A stretch of 34,995 nucleotides of DNA from DATCVR01 sp036566745 (GCA_036566745.1 DATCVR010000362.1:1-34995); one strand, 5' to 3'. Shown: positions 1-8,900, counted from the first letter of the stretch. The notes: a model not told the origin generated them from the letters alone. Translations and numbers: made by a program.

Positions 1-723
1 CGGCGAGCCGCTCCCGCCGAGGGCAGACGCGACGCACCCGCGGACGACGGACCACGCGCCCGGCCCGGCGGACGCCGCCGCGGCCGGCCCGCCGACGAGA
101 GTGCCGACGAACAGGTCCCCGAGCAGGCATCCCCGCCGGCCGACCTCTGGGCCGGTCCCGCGACCTACCCCGCACCCGACCCCTCTCGCCCCGACCGAGC
201 TGAGCGCTACCCCGCTCGCCCGGAGCCCACCCACGCCGAACCCACTCACCCTGAGCCCGCCCACTCCGACGACGACCGCCCCGAGGACGTCACCTACGGA
301 CGTCGCCGTGCGGGCCGCCGCAGGGCCGCTCGGCCGGACCCGACCAGCGCCCCGCCGGACCCGGCCAGCGCCCCGCGTCAGCTAGGCCACGGGACCCCGC
401 CCCAGCCCGCACGGGAGCCCCGGCATCAGCCCGCCGAGCAAACGCCCGCCAAGCCGACGCCCGCCATGCCGACCACCCACGACACCGCCCACCACACCGG
501 CCACCACCTCGACCTGCCGATCCCGTCCGTCACCGAGATCGGCGTGTATGGCGTGCTGGCCTCGGTCGTCGGCGCGGTGATCCTGGTCGCCGGGGGCTAC
601 GCCATCTGGCAGGGCTTACTGGTCGTCATCGGCACGATCGCCCTCGTCGCGCTGCTCGCCTACGTCGCTCCGCGCATCCATCGGGTGACCGACGCCAGGG
701 CACGACGCAGGCGGAGAAGATGA
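1..723 (+). CDS. 3' part of a disordered, C-terminally membrane-anchored protein (start outside window)
   Basis: The frame is open from base 1 to a TGA at 721-723, giving 240 visible residues and no start, so the gene begins before the window. The first ~155 residues are low-complexity, rich in Pro, Arg, Asp, Glu and Ala, with repeated PEP/PTHAEP-like units, and look intrinsically disordered. After a His-rich patch (TTHDTAHHTGHH) come two closely spaced hydrophobic stretches, about residues 180-200 and 203-222, then a terminal run of Arg. This suggests a cytoplasmic disordered arm anchored by a C-terminal helical hairpin, with the basic tail on the cytoplasmic side. No family is recognised. 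An inner ATG at 466 would give only an 85-residue membrane piece, but the codon pattern upstream fits one continuous gene. Orn follows 21 nt downstream. Confidence 0.65.
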   Translation, partial: RRAAPAEGRRDAPADDGPRARPGGRRRGRPADESADEQVPEQASPPADLWAGPATYPAPDPSRPDRAERYPARPEPTHAEPTHPEPAHSDDDRPEDVTYGRRRAGRRRAARPDPTSAPPDPASAPRQLGHGTPPQPAREPRHQPAEQTPAKPTPAMPTTHDTAHHTGHHLDLPIPSVTEIGVYGVLASVVGAVILVAGGYAIWQGLLVVIGTIALVALLAYVAPRIHRVTDARARRRRRR

Positions 724-731
724 TCACCACG

Positions 732-737
732 TAGGCT
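732..737 (+). promoter_or_regulatory. -10 box (TAGGCT) of a probable leaderless orn transcript
   Basis: TAGGCT fits the actinobacterial TANNNT -10 pattern and ends 7 nt before the GTG start of orn. Transcription would therefore start at or next to the start codon. No Shine-Dalgarno sequence is visible. The call is inferred from spacing. Confidence 0.45.
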
Positions 738-744
738 GTCGCGC

Positions 745-1383
745 GTGAACAGCGACCGACTGGTGTGGATCGATTGCGAGATGACCGGGCTCGACCTCGC
801 CCACGACGCCCTCGTCGAGGTGGCCGTACTCGTCACCGACGGCGAGCTCAACGTCCTGGGCGACGGCGTCGACGTCGTCATCCGGCCGCCGGACGAAGCC
901 ATCGCCCACATGGGCGACTACGTCCGCCAGATGCACACCAACAGCGGCCTGATCGACGAGTTCTCCGCGGGCATCACGCTCGAGGAAGCCAGCAAGCTCG
1001 CCCTCGACTACGTCAAGGCCCACGTCCCCGAGCCGGCCAAGGCCCCGCTCGCGGGCAACACCGTCCACATGGACCGGTTGTTCCTGGCCCGCGACCTGCC
1101 CGACCTCGAGGGCTGGCTGCACTACCGCAACGTCGACGTCTCCTCGATCAAGGAGCTGGTGCGGCGCTGGTACCCCCGGGTCTACTTCAACAGCCCGGAC
1201 AAGACCGGCAACCACCGCGCCCTGGGCGACATCAAGGACTCCATCGACGAGCTTCGCTACTACCGCCGCACCGTGTTCGTGAACCAGCCCGGCCCCGACA
1301 CCGACGAGGCCAAGGCGGCGGCATCGTCCGTGGTCGAGGGCTTGCCGGACCCCCGCACCCCCGGTCCGGCGCACACCTCCTGA
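745..1383 (+). CDS. orn: Oligoribonuclease
   Basis: This is a DEDDh 3'-5' exoribonuclease that degrades 2-5-nt RNA and linear dinucleotides such as pGpG to mononucleotides in the cytoplasm. At 212 residues it is slightly longer than the usual ~180-200 because of a Pro/Ala-rich tail. Exo I is WIDCEMTGL (residues 8-16, Asp10 and Glu12). Exo II lies in AGNTVHMDRL. The terminal motif NHRALGDIKDSI supplies His and Asp. The GTG start at 745 places WIDCEMTGL at the usual distance from the N-terminus, and a TANNNT box 7 nt upstream suggests leaderless expression. A tRNA-His gene follows about 70 nt downstream. Confidence 0.97.
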   Translation: MNSDRLVWIDCEMTGLDLAHDALVEVAVLVTDGELNVLGDGVDVVIRPPDEAIAHMGDYVRQMHTNSGLIDEFSAGITLEEASKLALDYVKAHVPEPAKAPLAGNTVHMDRLFLARDLPDLEGWLHYRNVDVSSIKELVRRWYPRVYFNSPDKTGNHRALGDIKDSIDELRYYRRTVFVNQPGPDTDEAKAAASSVVEGLPDPRTPGPAHTS

Positions 1384-1413
1384 CCGGATTCACGAGCACT
1401 CCCGCACGACCCG

Positions 1414-1419
1414 TATACT
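1414..1419 (+). promoter_or_regulatory. -10 box (TATACT) for tRNA-His
   Basis: TATACT matches the -10 consensus at five of six bases and lies 34 nt upstream of the mature tRNA-His 5' end. No good -35 is seen 17 nt upstream. The predicted 5' leader would contain a 9-bp hairpin at 1428-1448. Confidence 0.5.
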
Positions 1420-1453
1420 TGTCCAGCCGCGCTCGTCCGACGAGCGCGACATG

Positions 1454-1529
1454 GTGGCTGTAGCTCAGTTGGTAGAGCACCTGGTTGTGGTCCAGGAAGT
1501 CGCGGGTTCAAGTCCCGTCAGTCACCCCA
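1454..1529 (+). tRNA. tRNA-His(GTG)
   Basis: The cloverleaf is complete. The acceptor arm GTGGCTG (1454-1460) pairs with CAGTCAC (1519-1525), with one G-U pair. The D arm is normal. The anticodon stem CCTGG/CCAGG encloses the loop TTGTGGT with anticodon GTG at 1487-1489, and the T arm GCGGG/CCCGT contains TTCAA. A G at 1453 is available as the -1 base of tRNA-His opposite C73 (1526). The CCA end is encoded (1527-1529). It converges on the hydroxyacid dehydrogenase gene, whose stop lies about 10 nt away. Confidence 0.97.
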
Positions 1530-1539
1530 GGCATGACGA

Positions 1540-2568
1540 TCAGCGAGGCAGCGCGGCCAGATCAGCCGCGTTGATCTCGTTGACGAGCGGCTCACCGGCC
1601 AGGTACCGGCCGACGTTGAGCTCGAACAACTCCCACAGCCGGTCCACGAAGTGCGTGCTGCCGGTCGAGCCCGACACGTGCGGCGTGATGGTCGTTCGGG
1701 GTGCGTCCCAGAACGGATCGCCGGGCGGCATCGGCTCGCGGTAGTGGTTGTCGAGCGCGGCCCCGCCGATCGTCCCGTCATGCAAGGCCGCCAGCAGCGC
1801 CGACTCGTCGATCACGTGCGCGCGGGCCGGGTTGATCACCACCGCGTGCGCCGGCAACGACGCCAGCTCGCGAGTCCCGATCACGCCGCGGGTGGCGTCG
1901 GTCAGCGGCGTAGTGACGACGAGGAAGTCGAGCCCGCGCAGAAACGCCTCCCCCAGCTCGTCCGCGCCGAACTCACGGTCGGGACGGATCGCCCCGGCCT
2001 CGGTCCACCCGGCCCCGTAGCGAAGCGGCCGGGCGCCGAAGCCGCTGCGCGAGAGCGCCCACACGTCCAGACCCACGGCCTTGGCCAGGCGCGCGACCTC
2101 GCGTCCGATACTGCCGTAGCCGAAGATGCCGACCCGGCGGCCCCGCAGTTCGGCCTGGAAGCCGGCGGCCCGGTCGTAGACGTGTTCGCCCTGACGCCGC
2201 AGGAGCTGCGGGAAGTCACGCACCGAGCTGAGCATCATGAGCAGGCACCACTCGGCGATGGGGATGTCGTTGACGCCGCTGGCGTTCGTCACCCGGATGC
2301 CCTCCGGCAGGTCCAGCCCGGCCAGCTGCTGATACCCGGCCGAGCCGAGCTGGATCCAGCGCAGCGAGGTCATCACCTCGACGTTGGCCGGGCAGTGGTC
2401 GGTGAACAGGACGGTGCGGTCGCGGAGGTCGTCGTCGGGCAGCCGCTGACCGGGCCCGATCGGATCGCGGATGTCGACCGTGGCCAGTCCGGGCGCCAGT
2501 CCGCGCACCACCGCGAGCCGCCGATCGTGGACCGGCTGCGCCACCAGGATGTTCGGGGACGTCGGCAC
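1540..2568 (-). CDS. D-isomer-specific 2-hydroxyacid dehydrogenase
   Basis: This is an NAD(P)-dependent oxidoreductase of the D-2-hydroxyacid/phosphoglycerate dehydrogenase family that interconverts a 2-hydroxyacid and a 2-oxoacid. The substrate cannot be read from the sequence. It has 342 residues from the GTG at 2568. The Rossmann motif G150-Y-G-S-I-G155 sits in VGIFGYGSIGREVARL. The catalytic triad is visible as Arg249 (NPAR), Glu278 (YREP) and His297 (TPHVSG). The frame stays open upstream inside the next gene, but GTG 2568 fits the family N-terminus and follows a GGAG box within the end of the enolase-family gene, only 5 nt after its stop. The two are almost certainly co-transcribed and probably act on the same acid-sugar-like substrate. 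That last point is inference. Confidence 0.9.
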   Translation of the reverse strand: MPTSPNILVAQPVHDRRLAVVRGLAPGLATVDIRDPIGPGQRLPDDDLRDRTVLFTDHCPANVEVMTSLRWIQLGSAGYQQLAGLDLPEGIRVTNASGVNDIPIAEWCLLMMLSSVRDFPQLLRRQGEHVYDRAAGFQAELRGRRVGIFGYGSIGREVARLAKAVGLDVWALSRSGFGARPLRYGAGWTEAGAIRPDREFGADELGEAFLRGLDFLVVTTPLTDATRGVIGTRELASLPAHAVVINPARAHVIDESALLAALHDGTIGGAALDNHYREPMPPGDPFWDAPRTTITPHVSGSTGSTHFVDRLWELFELNVGRYLAGEPLVNEINAADLAALPR

Positions 2569-2573
2569 GCCGC

Positions 2574-3869
2574 TCAGCTCCGCATGATCTTGCCGGGGAC
2601 ACTGGAGAACTCCTCCGCGCCGGGGACGAAGGGGAACCGCTCCTTGAGCTCCGGCGTCAGGACGACTCCCAGTCCGGGCGCCGACGGCGGCAGCACGTGG
2701 CCGTCCTCGACCACGAGCGAGTCGCCCCAGATCTCGCGGTGCATCGGCCCGGCCGCGGGTGGCAGCTCGACGATCACGGTGTTGGGCGCGGCGAAGGCGG
2801 CGTGGACGTTCTGCAGCACCGCCGCGCCGGCGCCCCACGCGTGCGGCGCCACGCCTCGCCCGGCCTCGTCGAAGCGACCGGCCACCTTGCCGAAGTCGCT
2901 CAGGCTCAGCCACGCGGCGTCGGGCTGGGCGATCGCGAAGGCGCCGTGGTCGGCGAAGACGGCGAACTCCTCGTACGTCGACAGCTGCTCGCCACCCGCG
3001 ACCGGGATCGGCGCCTTGTCGGTCAGCTCGGCGTATCCGCGCAGGTCGGTGTAGGGCAACGGCTCCTCGAACAGGGTGAGGTCGTAGGGCGCGATCGCGT
3101 CGAGCACGGCCGCCGCGGTGTCGACGTCCCAGCGATGGTTGCTCTCACGGTGCCCCATGTGGCCGTCGAGGAGGATGCCGACGCCGGGGCCGACGTGCTC
3201 ACGCAGTGCCGAGAGCTTCTCGAACTCCATCGCCACGACCGCCTCGGTGGACGACCCGGGCGGCACCTCGTCGCGGGTGCGCATGTCGACGTAGCCGGAC
3301 GACAGCTTGACGGCGCGAAAGCCCAGGTCGAGGTAGAAGTCGACCTTCTCGAGCAGGCGTTCCTCCGGCCACGGCGACGGTCCGCCCGTGGCGTAGGCGG
3401 GCAGGCGATCGTGCTTGCTGCCACCGAGCAACTCGTGGACAGGGACGCCGAGCAGCTTGCCCTTGAGGTCCCACAGCGCCGCCTCGACGCCCGCGAGCAC
3501 CGCCGCACCCAGTCCCACCCGCCCCCAGAACGCGATGCACATCCGCATCCGCCGGGACAGCTCCGCGACGTCGAGGTCGGCCGGGTCGTCGACGGCCGCG
3601 GCGCTGGTCAGGATCGGGCGGACGTAGTCGACGATGAGCGGCACACTCTCGGGGAAGAAGTAGCCGGCGTAGGTCTCCCCCACGCCCACCCCGCCCGCGT
3701 CGGCGTGGATCTCGACGAACGCCGCGCTGCGCAGCTTCTTGAACGCCGAGAGCCACGGGTCGTCCGTGCACGGGCCGGTGAGTAGGACGGTCTGGACGTC
3801 GACGATGCGATCGTTCCCCGATCGCGCTCGGTGCGGTGTGCGAGCGCACCAAGTAACACGCGAAACCAT
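2574..3869 (-). CDS. Enolase-superfamily (mandelate racemase/muconate lactonizing) enzyme
   Basis: The enzyme abstracts an alpha proton from a carboxylate substrate through an Mg2+-enediolate; most relatives of this type are sugar-acid dehydratases, racemases or cycloisomerases. Residues are numbered from the ATG at 3869. The N-terminal lid domain spans ~22-150, then the barrel carries Lys188 (VKLSSG), the Mg ligands Asp235 (LLDGHMG), Glu268/269 (LFEEPLP) and Glu294 (GGEQLS), and His343 (APHAWG). The start is uncertain. Homologues usually begin just before the VDVQTVLLTGP stretch, but the only canonical start upstream of it is ATG 3869, which adds ~21 atypical residues. A GGGGA box 8 nt before an ATC at 3806 suggests a non-AUG start. 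The gene leads a two-gene operon with the hydroxyacid dehydrogenase. Confidence 0.88.
   Translation of the reverse strand: MVSRVTWCARTPHRARSGNDRIVDVQTVLLTGPCTDDPWLSAFKKLRSAAFVEIHADAGGVGVGETYAGYFFPESVPLIVDYVRPILTSAAAVDDPADLDVAELSRRMRMCIAFWGRVGLGAAVLAGVEAALWDLKGKLLGVPVHELLGGSKHDRLPAYATGGPSPWPEERLLEKVDFYLDLGFRAVKLSSGYVDMRTRDEVPPGSSTEAVVAMEFEKLSALREHVGPGVGILLDGHMGHRESNHRWDVDTAAAVLDAIAPYDLTLFEEPLPYTDLRGYAELTDKAPIPVAGGEQLSTYEEFAVFADHGAFAIAQPDAAWLSLSDFGKVAGRFDEAGRGVAPHAWGAGAAVLQNVHAAFAAPNTVIVELPPAAGPMHREIWGDSLVVEDGHVLPPSAPGLGVVLTPELKERFPFVPGAEEFSSVPGKIMRS
3807..3825 (-). promoter_or_regulatory. Inverted repeat around the ribosome-binding site of the enolase-family gene
   Basis: Two perfect 7-bp arms, GCGATCG (3807-3813) and CGATCGC (3819-3825), flank five bases. 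On the minus strand these and the next base form the GGGGA box preceding the candidate start at 3806. The site could be a repressor operator or an RNA hairpin hiding the ribosome-binding site. A second short dyad, GTGCG-AG-CGCAC, lies at 3838-3849. Confidence 0.4.
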
Positions 3870-3881
3870 ATTTCATGTCAA
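3853..3881 (-). promoter_or_regulatory. Candidate promoter of the enolase/dehydrogenase operon
   Basis: A perfect -35 hexamer TTGACA (3881-3876, minus strand) is followed after 17 bp by TGTTAC, a weak -10. If used, transcription would begin near 3845, downstream of the ATG at 3869, and would exclude that start codon. Confidence 0.45.
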
Positions 3882-3939
3882 GGTCTGGCGTGCGCTGAGC
3901 TGCGGTCACCAGCGCCCTTCAATGGCCGGAACTGCGCGA

Positions 3940-4206
3940 TCAGAGCAACGTCGTCAGCGCGACTGCTCCGGCCGTGGCCACGAGGATGCTCCACGCCTGG
4001 ACGAACGACGCCTTCTCCTGCGGGCCGGCCTCGATCTCGTCGGCGTCGTCAGCCTCGGCGACCTCGCCGTCGATCTCGACCATCGACGCCCTGTCGCCAC
4101 GCCTCGCCGAGCGCTCGGTCTTACGACGGCGCACGGTGCGGGTCGCCGACGACGCCGCCCAGATCAGCCCGCCCAGGCCGACGACGATCCGGAGGATGTT
4201 GTCCAC
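3940..4206 (-). CDS. Small two-helix membrane protein of unknown function
   Basis: The protein has 88 residues from a GTG at 4206, preceded closely by a GGGGGGAG ribosome-binding site. A hydrophobic helix lies at the N-terminus (NILRIVVGLGGLIWAASS), then a basic patch (TRTVRRRKTERSARRGDR), an acidic linker rich in Glu and Asp, and a second helix at the C-terminus (SILVATAGAVALTTLL). No known domain is recognised. It starts 14 nt after the stop of the DUF3467 gene, so the two are probably one transcript. A longer reading from 4272 would overlap that gene and lacks a ribosome-binding site. Confidence 0.7.
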   Translation of the reverse strand: MDNILRIVVGLGGLIWAASSATRTVRRRKTERSARRGDRASMVEIDGEVAEADDADEIEAGPQEKASFVQAWSILVATAGAVALTTLL

Positions 4207-4220
4207 GCACTCCCCCCAGG

Positions 4221-4538
4221 TCAGGACTGGTCGTCTGGCTTCGGACGCTTCGCGCCGTGGGTGCGCTCCCACATCGAGAGCTGCTGTTCGAGGCCCTTCA
4301 TGATCTCGAAGACCTGGCTCGGTGGGATGCGGACCCGCGAGACGACGCGCGTGGGGACCTTGAGGACACGGCTGCCGTCCTCAGCCACGGCGGGCTTGGG
4401 CGGACGGCGTAGCACGGCGAAGTCGATGACGAACGAATCAGCGGTATGCCAGATGGACGCGAAGTCGGCATAGGTCCCCGACTCGACGTCGCTGGGGATG
4501 TCAAGATCATATTCACGGCGTTCGGGCTGGTTGGCCAT
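4221..4538 (-). CDS. DUF3467 domain protein
   Basis: The 105-residue protein belongs to the DUF3467 family, recognised by the central block ASIWHTADSFVIDFAVL followed by RVRIPPSQVFEIMKGLEQQL. Members are small soluble proteins of unknown function, usually 90-110 residues, so this looks full length. The ATG at 4538 begins MANQPERREYDLDIP. The C-terminus is charged (KRPKPDDQS). The short membrane protein gene follows on the same strand after 14 nt, which suggests a functional link. No regulator or enzyme neighbour gives a clearer role. Confidence 0.85.
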   Translation of the reverse strand: MANQPERREYDLDIPSDVESGTYADFASIWHTADSFVIDFAVLRRPPKPAVAEDGSRVLKVPTRVVSRVRIPPSQVFEIMKGLEQQLSMWERTHGAKRPKPDDQS

Positions 4539-4622
4539 CTGTCTACCGTCTCACAGTGGCGAGGCTGCTCAGCGGGGCCGACGCGCTCGACCGGGCAGGG
4601 TCCGCGCAGGGCGAACAGCACG

Positions 4623-5156
4623 TCAGGTTCGCGGCGTGCGCGGGGTGACAGTGGTGCCGTACTTCGCGCCCAGGGCGGCCAGGAATGAGTCGATGGTGTC
4701 GGTATATCCGAGGACGTAGCGCGACATGAACCGGTAGATCACGTTGGTGATCTCGCCGTCCTCGGTGATCTTCAGGGTGGAGCCGGTGGAGGTGTCGGTG
4801 AGGTCGTAGGTCCAGGCGCCGCCGTAGGGGAGGTCGGGGTCGGCGATCTCGACCACGCGCCGGGCCGGCGGGTCGGACGTGACCGCGCGCAACGCGATGG
4901 TGCCGCCGCGACCGAACTCACGCCAGGTCAGCTGGCCGCCCTCGGAGCCGACCTCGACCCGCTTCACCTGCGGGCGCCAGGACGGGAAGGCCTCGACCGC
5001 CTCCAGATCACGCCACACCTCGTCGCGCGGGCGGGGAAGATCGGCCTGCCGGACGACCTTATGGTTGACGGGGAGGAGGGCTCCGCTCCACGCCACCAGG
5101 CCAACCACCAGGGCAAGGATGCCCACGGCGATGACGACCCACCAGACCCAGCTCAT
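4623..5156 (-). CDS. Membrane-anchored SRPBCC (START-like) domain protein
   Basis: The protein has 177 residues. An N-terminal transmembrane helix (about residues 3-27, SWVWWVVIAVGILALVVGLVAW) is followed by an SRPBCC/polyketide-cyclase-like ligand-binding fold. Recognisable pieces are LPRPRDEVWRDLEAVEAFPSW, then VKRVEVGSEGGQLTWREFG, a TSTGSTLKITEDGEI strand pair and a long C-terminal helix ending FLAALGAKYG. Such domains bind hydrophobic ligands in a cavity; the ligand here is unknown. The ATG at 5156 follows an AGGGGG ribosome-binding site. A longer frame reaching 5231 runs into the tRNA-Lys gene and is unlikely. The gene is divergent from tRNA-Lys. Confidence 0.85.
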   Translation of the reverse strand: MSWVWWVVIAVGILALVVGLVAWSGALLPVNHKVVRQADLPRPRDEVWRDLEAVEAFPSWRPQVKRVEVGSEGGQLTWREFGRGGTIALRAVTSDPPARRVVEIADPDLPYGGAWTYDLTDTSTGSTLKITEDGEITNVIYRFMSRYVLGYTDTIDSFLAALGAKYGTTVTPRTPRT

Positions 5157-5224
5157 GGCGCCCCCTCGCGCTGTGCTGGCGATTTTTCTCCCCGGCCATC
5201 CCGATGATAAGCTCTGGCGTCGTT

Positions 5225-5297
<73 letters not shown>

Positions 5298-5300
5298 CTT

Positions 5301-5333
5301 GGCCCAGGTCACGCGCTGACCTGGGCCTTTGTG
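5301..5333 (+). terminator. Terminator of tRNA-Lys
   Basis: A perfect 11-bp stem, GGCCCAGGTCA (5301-5311) and TGACCTGGGCC (5317-5327), has a 5-nt loop and is followed by TTTGTGTGT. It starts 3 nt after the tRNA, as expected for an intrinsic terminator. Confidence 0.85.
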
Positions 5334-5958
5334 TGTCTGACGCCCACAATTCTGCCCATCACGGGCGCGTCTAGGGCATGCCGGTCCACACGCCGAACGG
5401 CACCGCGACTGGGTCCCGGACACTCCGAACCAACGATCGTCCCCGCCGAGCCCGATGCGAATGCGCTCCACCGCGCCATCGAGGTCGACCACCAGGTCAA
5501 GGATTGCTTCAAGATCATCGACAGCGACGTGCCCCGGCGTCCCCACAGATGGCGCTGGCGCTGACGACGACGCGCACTGGAGTCCGCCGACACCCTCGCC
5601 GTCCTGCTGGATGAGTCAGTAATCAACACCCAGCTCTGTGTCCTCGGACGCGGGCACGAACACCCCTCCCGACAATGCCGTATGGAACTGCCGGAACCGC
5701 TCCGGATCGGCGGTTTTCGATCTCCCACCAAGCGATCCCACGCATGCAGCCGTGCTACGGCTCGATCGATCATTGGGGGTTGTCACCGCCCTGCTGGTCA
5801 CCGGGATGTGAGCAGGCCGGTCTTTCTCGCGGAATGTGCAACTCGATGGCGAAACAACCTGAATGTGAGGCTCGCGCCCACCGGGCACCCTTGACAGCTT
5901 GCGGTGCTGCCATGAGGCTGCCGTGCAGCATTGCTCGTCCGTGAAGGGAGCAGGTGCC
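5334..5958. other. Stretch without a supported gene
   Basis: No reading frame here has a convincing start, codon pattern or recognisable family. On the minus strand the end of one frame (near 5616-5720) reads somewhat protein-like, ending ASEDTELGVDY, and could be a decayed gene end, but its upstream part does not. A TTGACA at 5891-5896, with GAGGCT 17 bp later, may be the promoter of the carboxypeptidase gene. Confidence 0.5.
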
Positions 5959-8900
5959 GTGAGTCGACTACCACAGCGTCTCGTCGCAATCGCGTCCGCG
6001 GTGGCACTGGGGGGCACGGCGCTGGTCGTGGCGTGGCCCGCGGGCGCCGCTCCGTCGGCGCCGGACGACAGCTCCAACCTCGAGATCTACGTCGGTGAGG
6101 TTGATGCTGCCGGGATCGAGTCGATGCGTCAGCTGGGCCTAGACGCCGAGGATTTCCTCGGGACGCCGACTGGCGAGGGCACGACGCAGGTCGAGGTCGC
6201 GATCACCGACGTCCAGGCCGGGAAGCTCGAGGACGCCGGGGTCGACCTGAAGGTCAAGACCGTCCGCGGCGTTGCCGCGTCGGAGGCCCTGCGGCTGCAG
6301 GCCGAACAGGGCTGGGAGGCCTTCCGTCCGTACGGCGGATCGGGCGGGATCAAAGACGAGCTGTGGGCCACGGCAGCCGAGCACAGCGACATCGCCAAGC
6401 CGGTCGTGATCGGCGAGAGCGTCGAGGGCCAGGAGATCCTGGCGCTCAAGGTCACCGCCGACGCCAATCGTGTCCGCGATGGCCGCCGTCCGGCGGTGCT
6501 CTACATGGGAGCGCAGCACGCCCGCGAGTGGATCACGCCCGAGATGGTGCGCCGCCTCATGCACACGGTCGTCGACGGCTATGGCACTGACCCCGCGATC
6601 ACCGAGCTCGTCGACACGACCGAGCTGTGGTTCCTGCCCGTGATCAACCCCGACGGCTACGACTTCACCTTCTCCGAGGGCAACCGACTCTGGCGCAAGA
6701 ACACTCGCGATAACAATGACGACGGCCAGATCACCGTCGGCGACGGCGTCGACCTCAACCGCAACTCCGCGACCCTCTGGGGCTATGACAACGAGGGTTC
6801 CTCGCCGGACCCCGCGAGCGACACCTACCGCGGCCCCGCCCCGGCCTCCGAGCCGGAGATGCAGGCGCTGGACGAGCTACTCGGGCGGATCGGATTCGAG
6901 TTCTTCATCAACTATCACTCCGCCGCCCAGCTCCTGCTCTACGGCATCGGCTGGCAGGTCAGCACGCCGTCGCCCGACGACGTCATCTACGAGGCGATGG
7001 TCGGCACCGACGAGAACCCCGCCGTGCCCGGCTACGACCCGGACATCTCCGCCGAGCTCTACACCACCAACGGCGACGCCGACACGCACGCGCAGGTCGC
7101 CCACGGGACGCTCGGCTTCACCCCGGAGATGTCCACGTGTCAAGCGGCCGCCGACTCCGTCCCCGACGACGAATGGCTCGCCGAGGACTGCGTGAGCAGC
7201 TTCATCTTCCCTGACGATGAGGACCTCATCCAGGCAGAGTTCGAGAAGAACGTCGCGTTCGCGCTATCGGTAGCGCGCTCCACCCACGACCCGGACGACC
7301 CGGTGTCGTCCCTGAGCATCGACGCCGCCGACCTCGTCGCCGACCCGTTCAGCGTGTCGTACGGCACCGACCAGCAGGTGGCTGTCACCGCCAAGCGGTC
7401 GCTGCGCGGCCTGCAGCTCAACTACTCCATCAACGGTGGCCGCGCCCGCTCGGCGGCGGTGCGCGAGTGGGAGGGCGGCGAACGCTACGGCGACACCAAC
7501 GACGACTACTACGCCGAGTTCCGCGGCTCGATCAGCGCCGCGCCGGGCAATCAGGTCGAGGTGTGGTTCAGTGGCCGCAACCCTGGCGGACCCGCGGTCG
7601 AGACCGAGCCCTTCACCTACACCGTCCACGACGACGTCGGCGGCGACGTGCTGGTCCTGGCCGCCGAGGACGTCACGGGCATCAGCCCGGCGCAGGGTGT
7701 GACCAGCGCGAAGTACGCCGACGAGTACGCCGCCTCGCTCGAGGCCGCGGGCTACAGCACCGACGTCTACGACTTCGACGTGATGGGCCGTCAGGCTCCG
7801 CACCATCTCGGCGTGCTCTCGCACTACGACGCTGTGGTGTGGGAGACCGGCGACGACGTCATTCTGCGCTCGCCGGGGCAGGTAGGGGGCACGACGGCGA
7901 AGGCCGCCCTCGACCTCGAGCTGGCCGTGCGCGACTACCTCAACGAGGGCGGAAAACTGCTCGCGGCCGGCAAGTTCGCCCTCTTCGCACAGGCCGCCGA
8001 CGGCGGGTACTTCTACAACCCGTTCCAGCCGCCGGAGTGCACCACGCCAGGCGAGTATCCGTGCCTGCCGGTGCTCAACGACTTCCAGCAGTATTGGCTC
8101 GGCGCCTACGTCAACGTCGACGACGGCGGCACCGACGAAACCGGCGAGCCATTCCGACTTGTCGGCGCCGAGGAGGAGTTCGCCGGCTTCACCGGCGACC
8201 TCAACGCCGACGGCTCCGCGCAGAACCAGGACCACACCGCGCAGCTGCTCACGACCTCGAGCTTCCTGCCAGCCGAGGACTTCCCGCAGTTCGCCAGCTC
8301 GGCACCGCTCGACTGGGACATCCCGGGCGGGCCGTTCGACCCGCACACCGGCGCGTTCTACGCCTACAGCCAGCAGGCGGACGCGAGCTACAAGCGGCTG
8401 AGCCACACAGTCGACCTGAGCTCGGCTTCCTCCGGCACGTTGGAGTTCTGGACCTCCTACGACACCGAGGCCGCCTGGGACTTCATGTTCGTCGAGGCAC
8501 GCGAAGTCGGCACCGACAACTGGACGACGCTGCCGGACGCCAACGGTCACACGGCGCAGGTCACCGGTGACAGTTGCGCCTCGGGCTGGGTCGATCAGCT
8601 GCACCCCTTCCTCGCGCACTACATGAACGACGCGTGCGAGCCGACCGGCACCACCGGAGCGTGGAACGCTGCGTCGGGCGCCTCGGGTGGCTGGACGCAG
8701 TGGTCGGTCGATCTGTCCGCCTACGCGGGCAAGCAGGTCGAGGTGTCGATCTCGTACGCCAGCGACTGGTCCACCCAGGGCACCGGTGTGTTCCTCGACG
8801 ACGTGTCCGTGCTGGCCGATGACGCGCCGGTGGCCGAGACGTCCTTCGAGGACGATCTCGGCGGCTGGACGGTGGCCGGCGCGCCGGAAGGCTCGGCGGG

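Noticed and set aside
101..385. 94-residue Pro/Thr-rich protein at the left edge
   Set aside because: It overlaps the continuous frame 1 that runs into the membrane helices and looks like a shadow of it.
1540..2913. 457-residue version of the hydroxyacid dehydrogenase
   Set aside because: The first ~115 residues are an out-of-frame reading of the enolase-family gene. The family N-terminus begins at GTG 2568.
5334..5958. Possible small genes on either strand after tRNA-Lys
   Set aside because: No ribosome-binding site, family or consistent codon pattern; one minus-strand tail is faintly protein-like but has no credible beginning.
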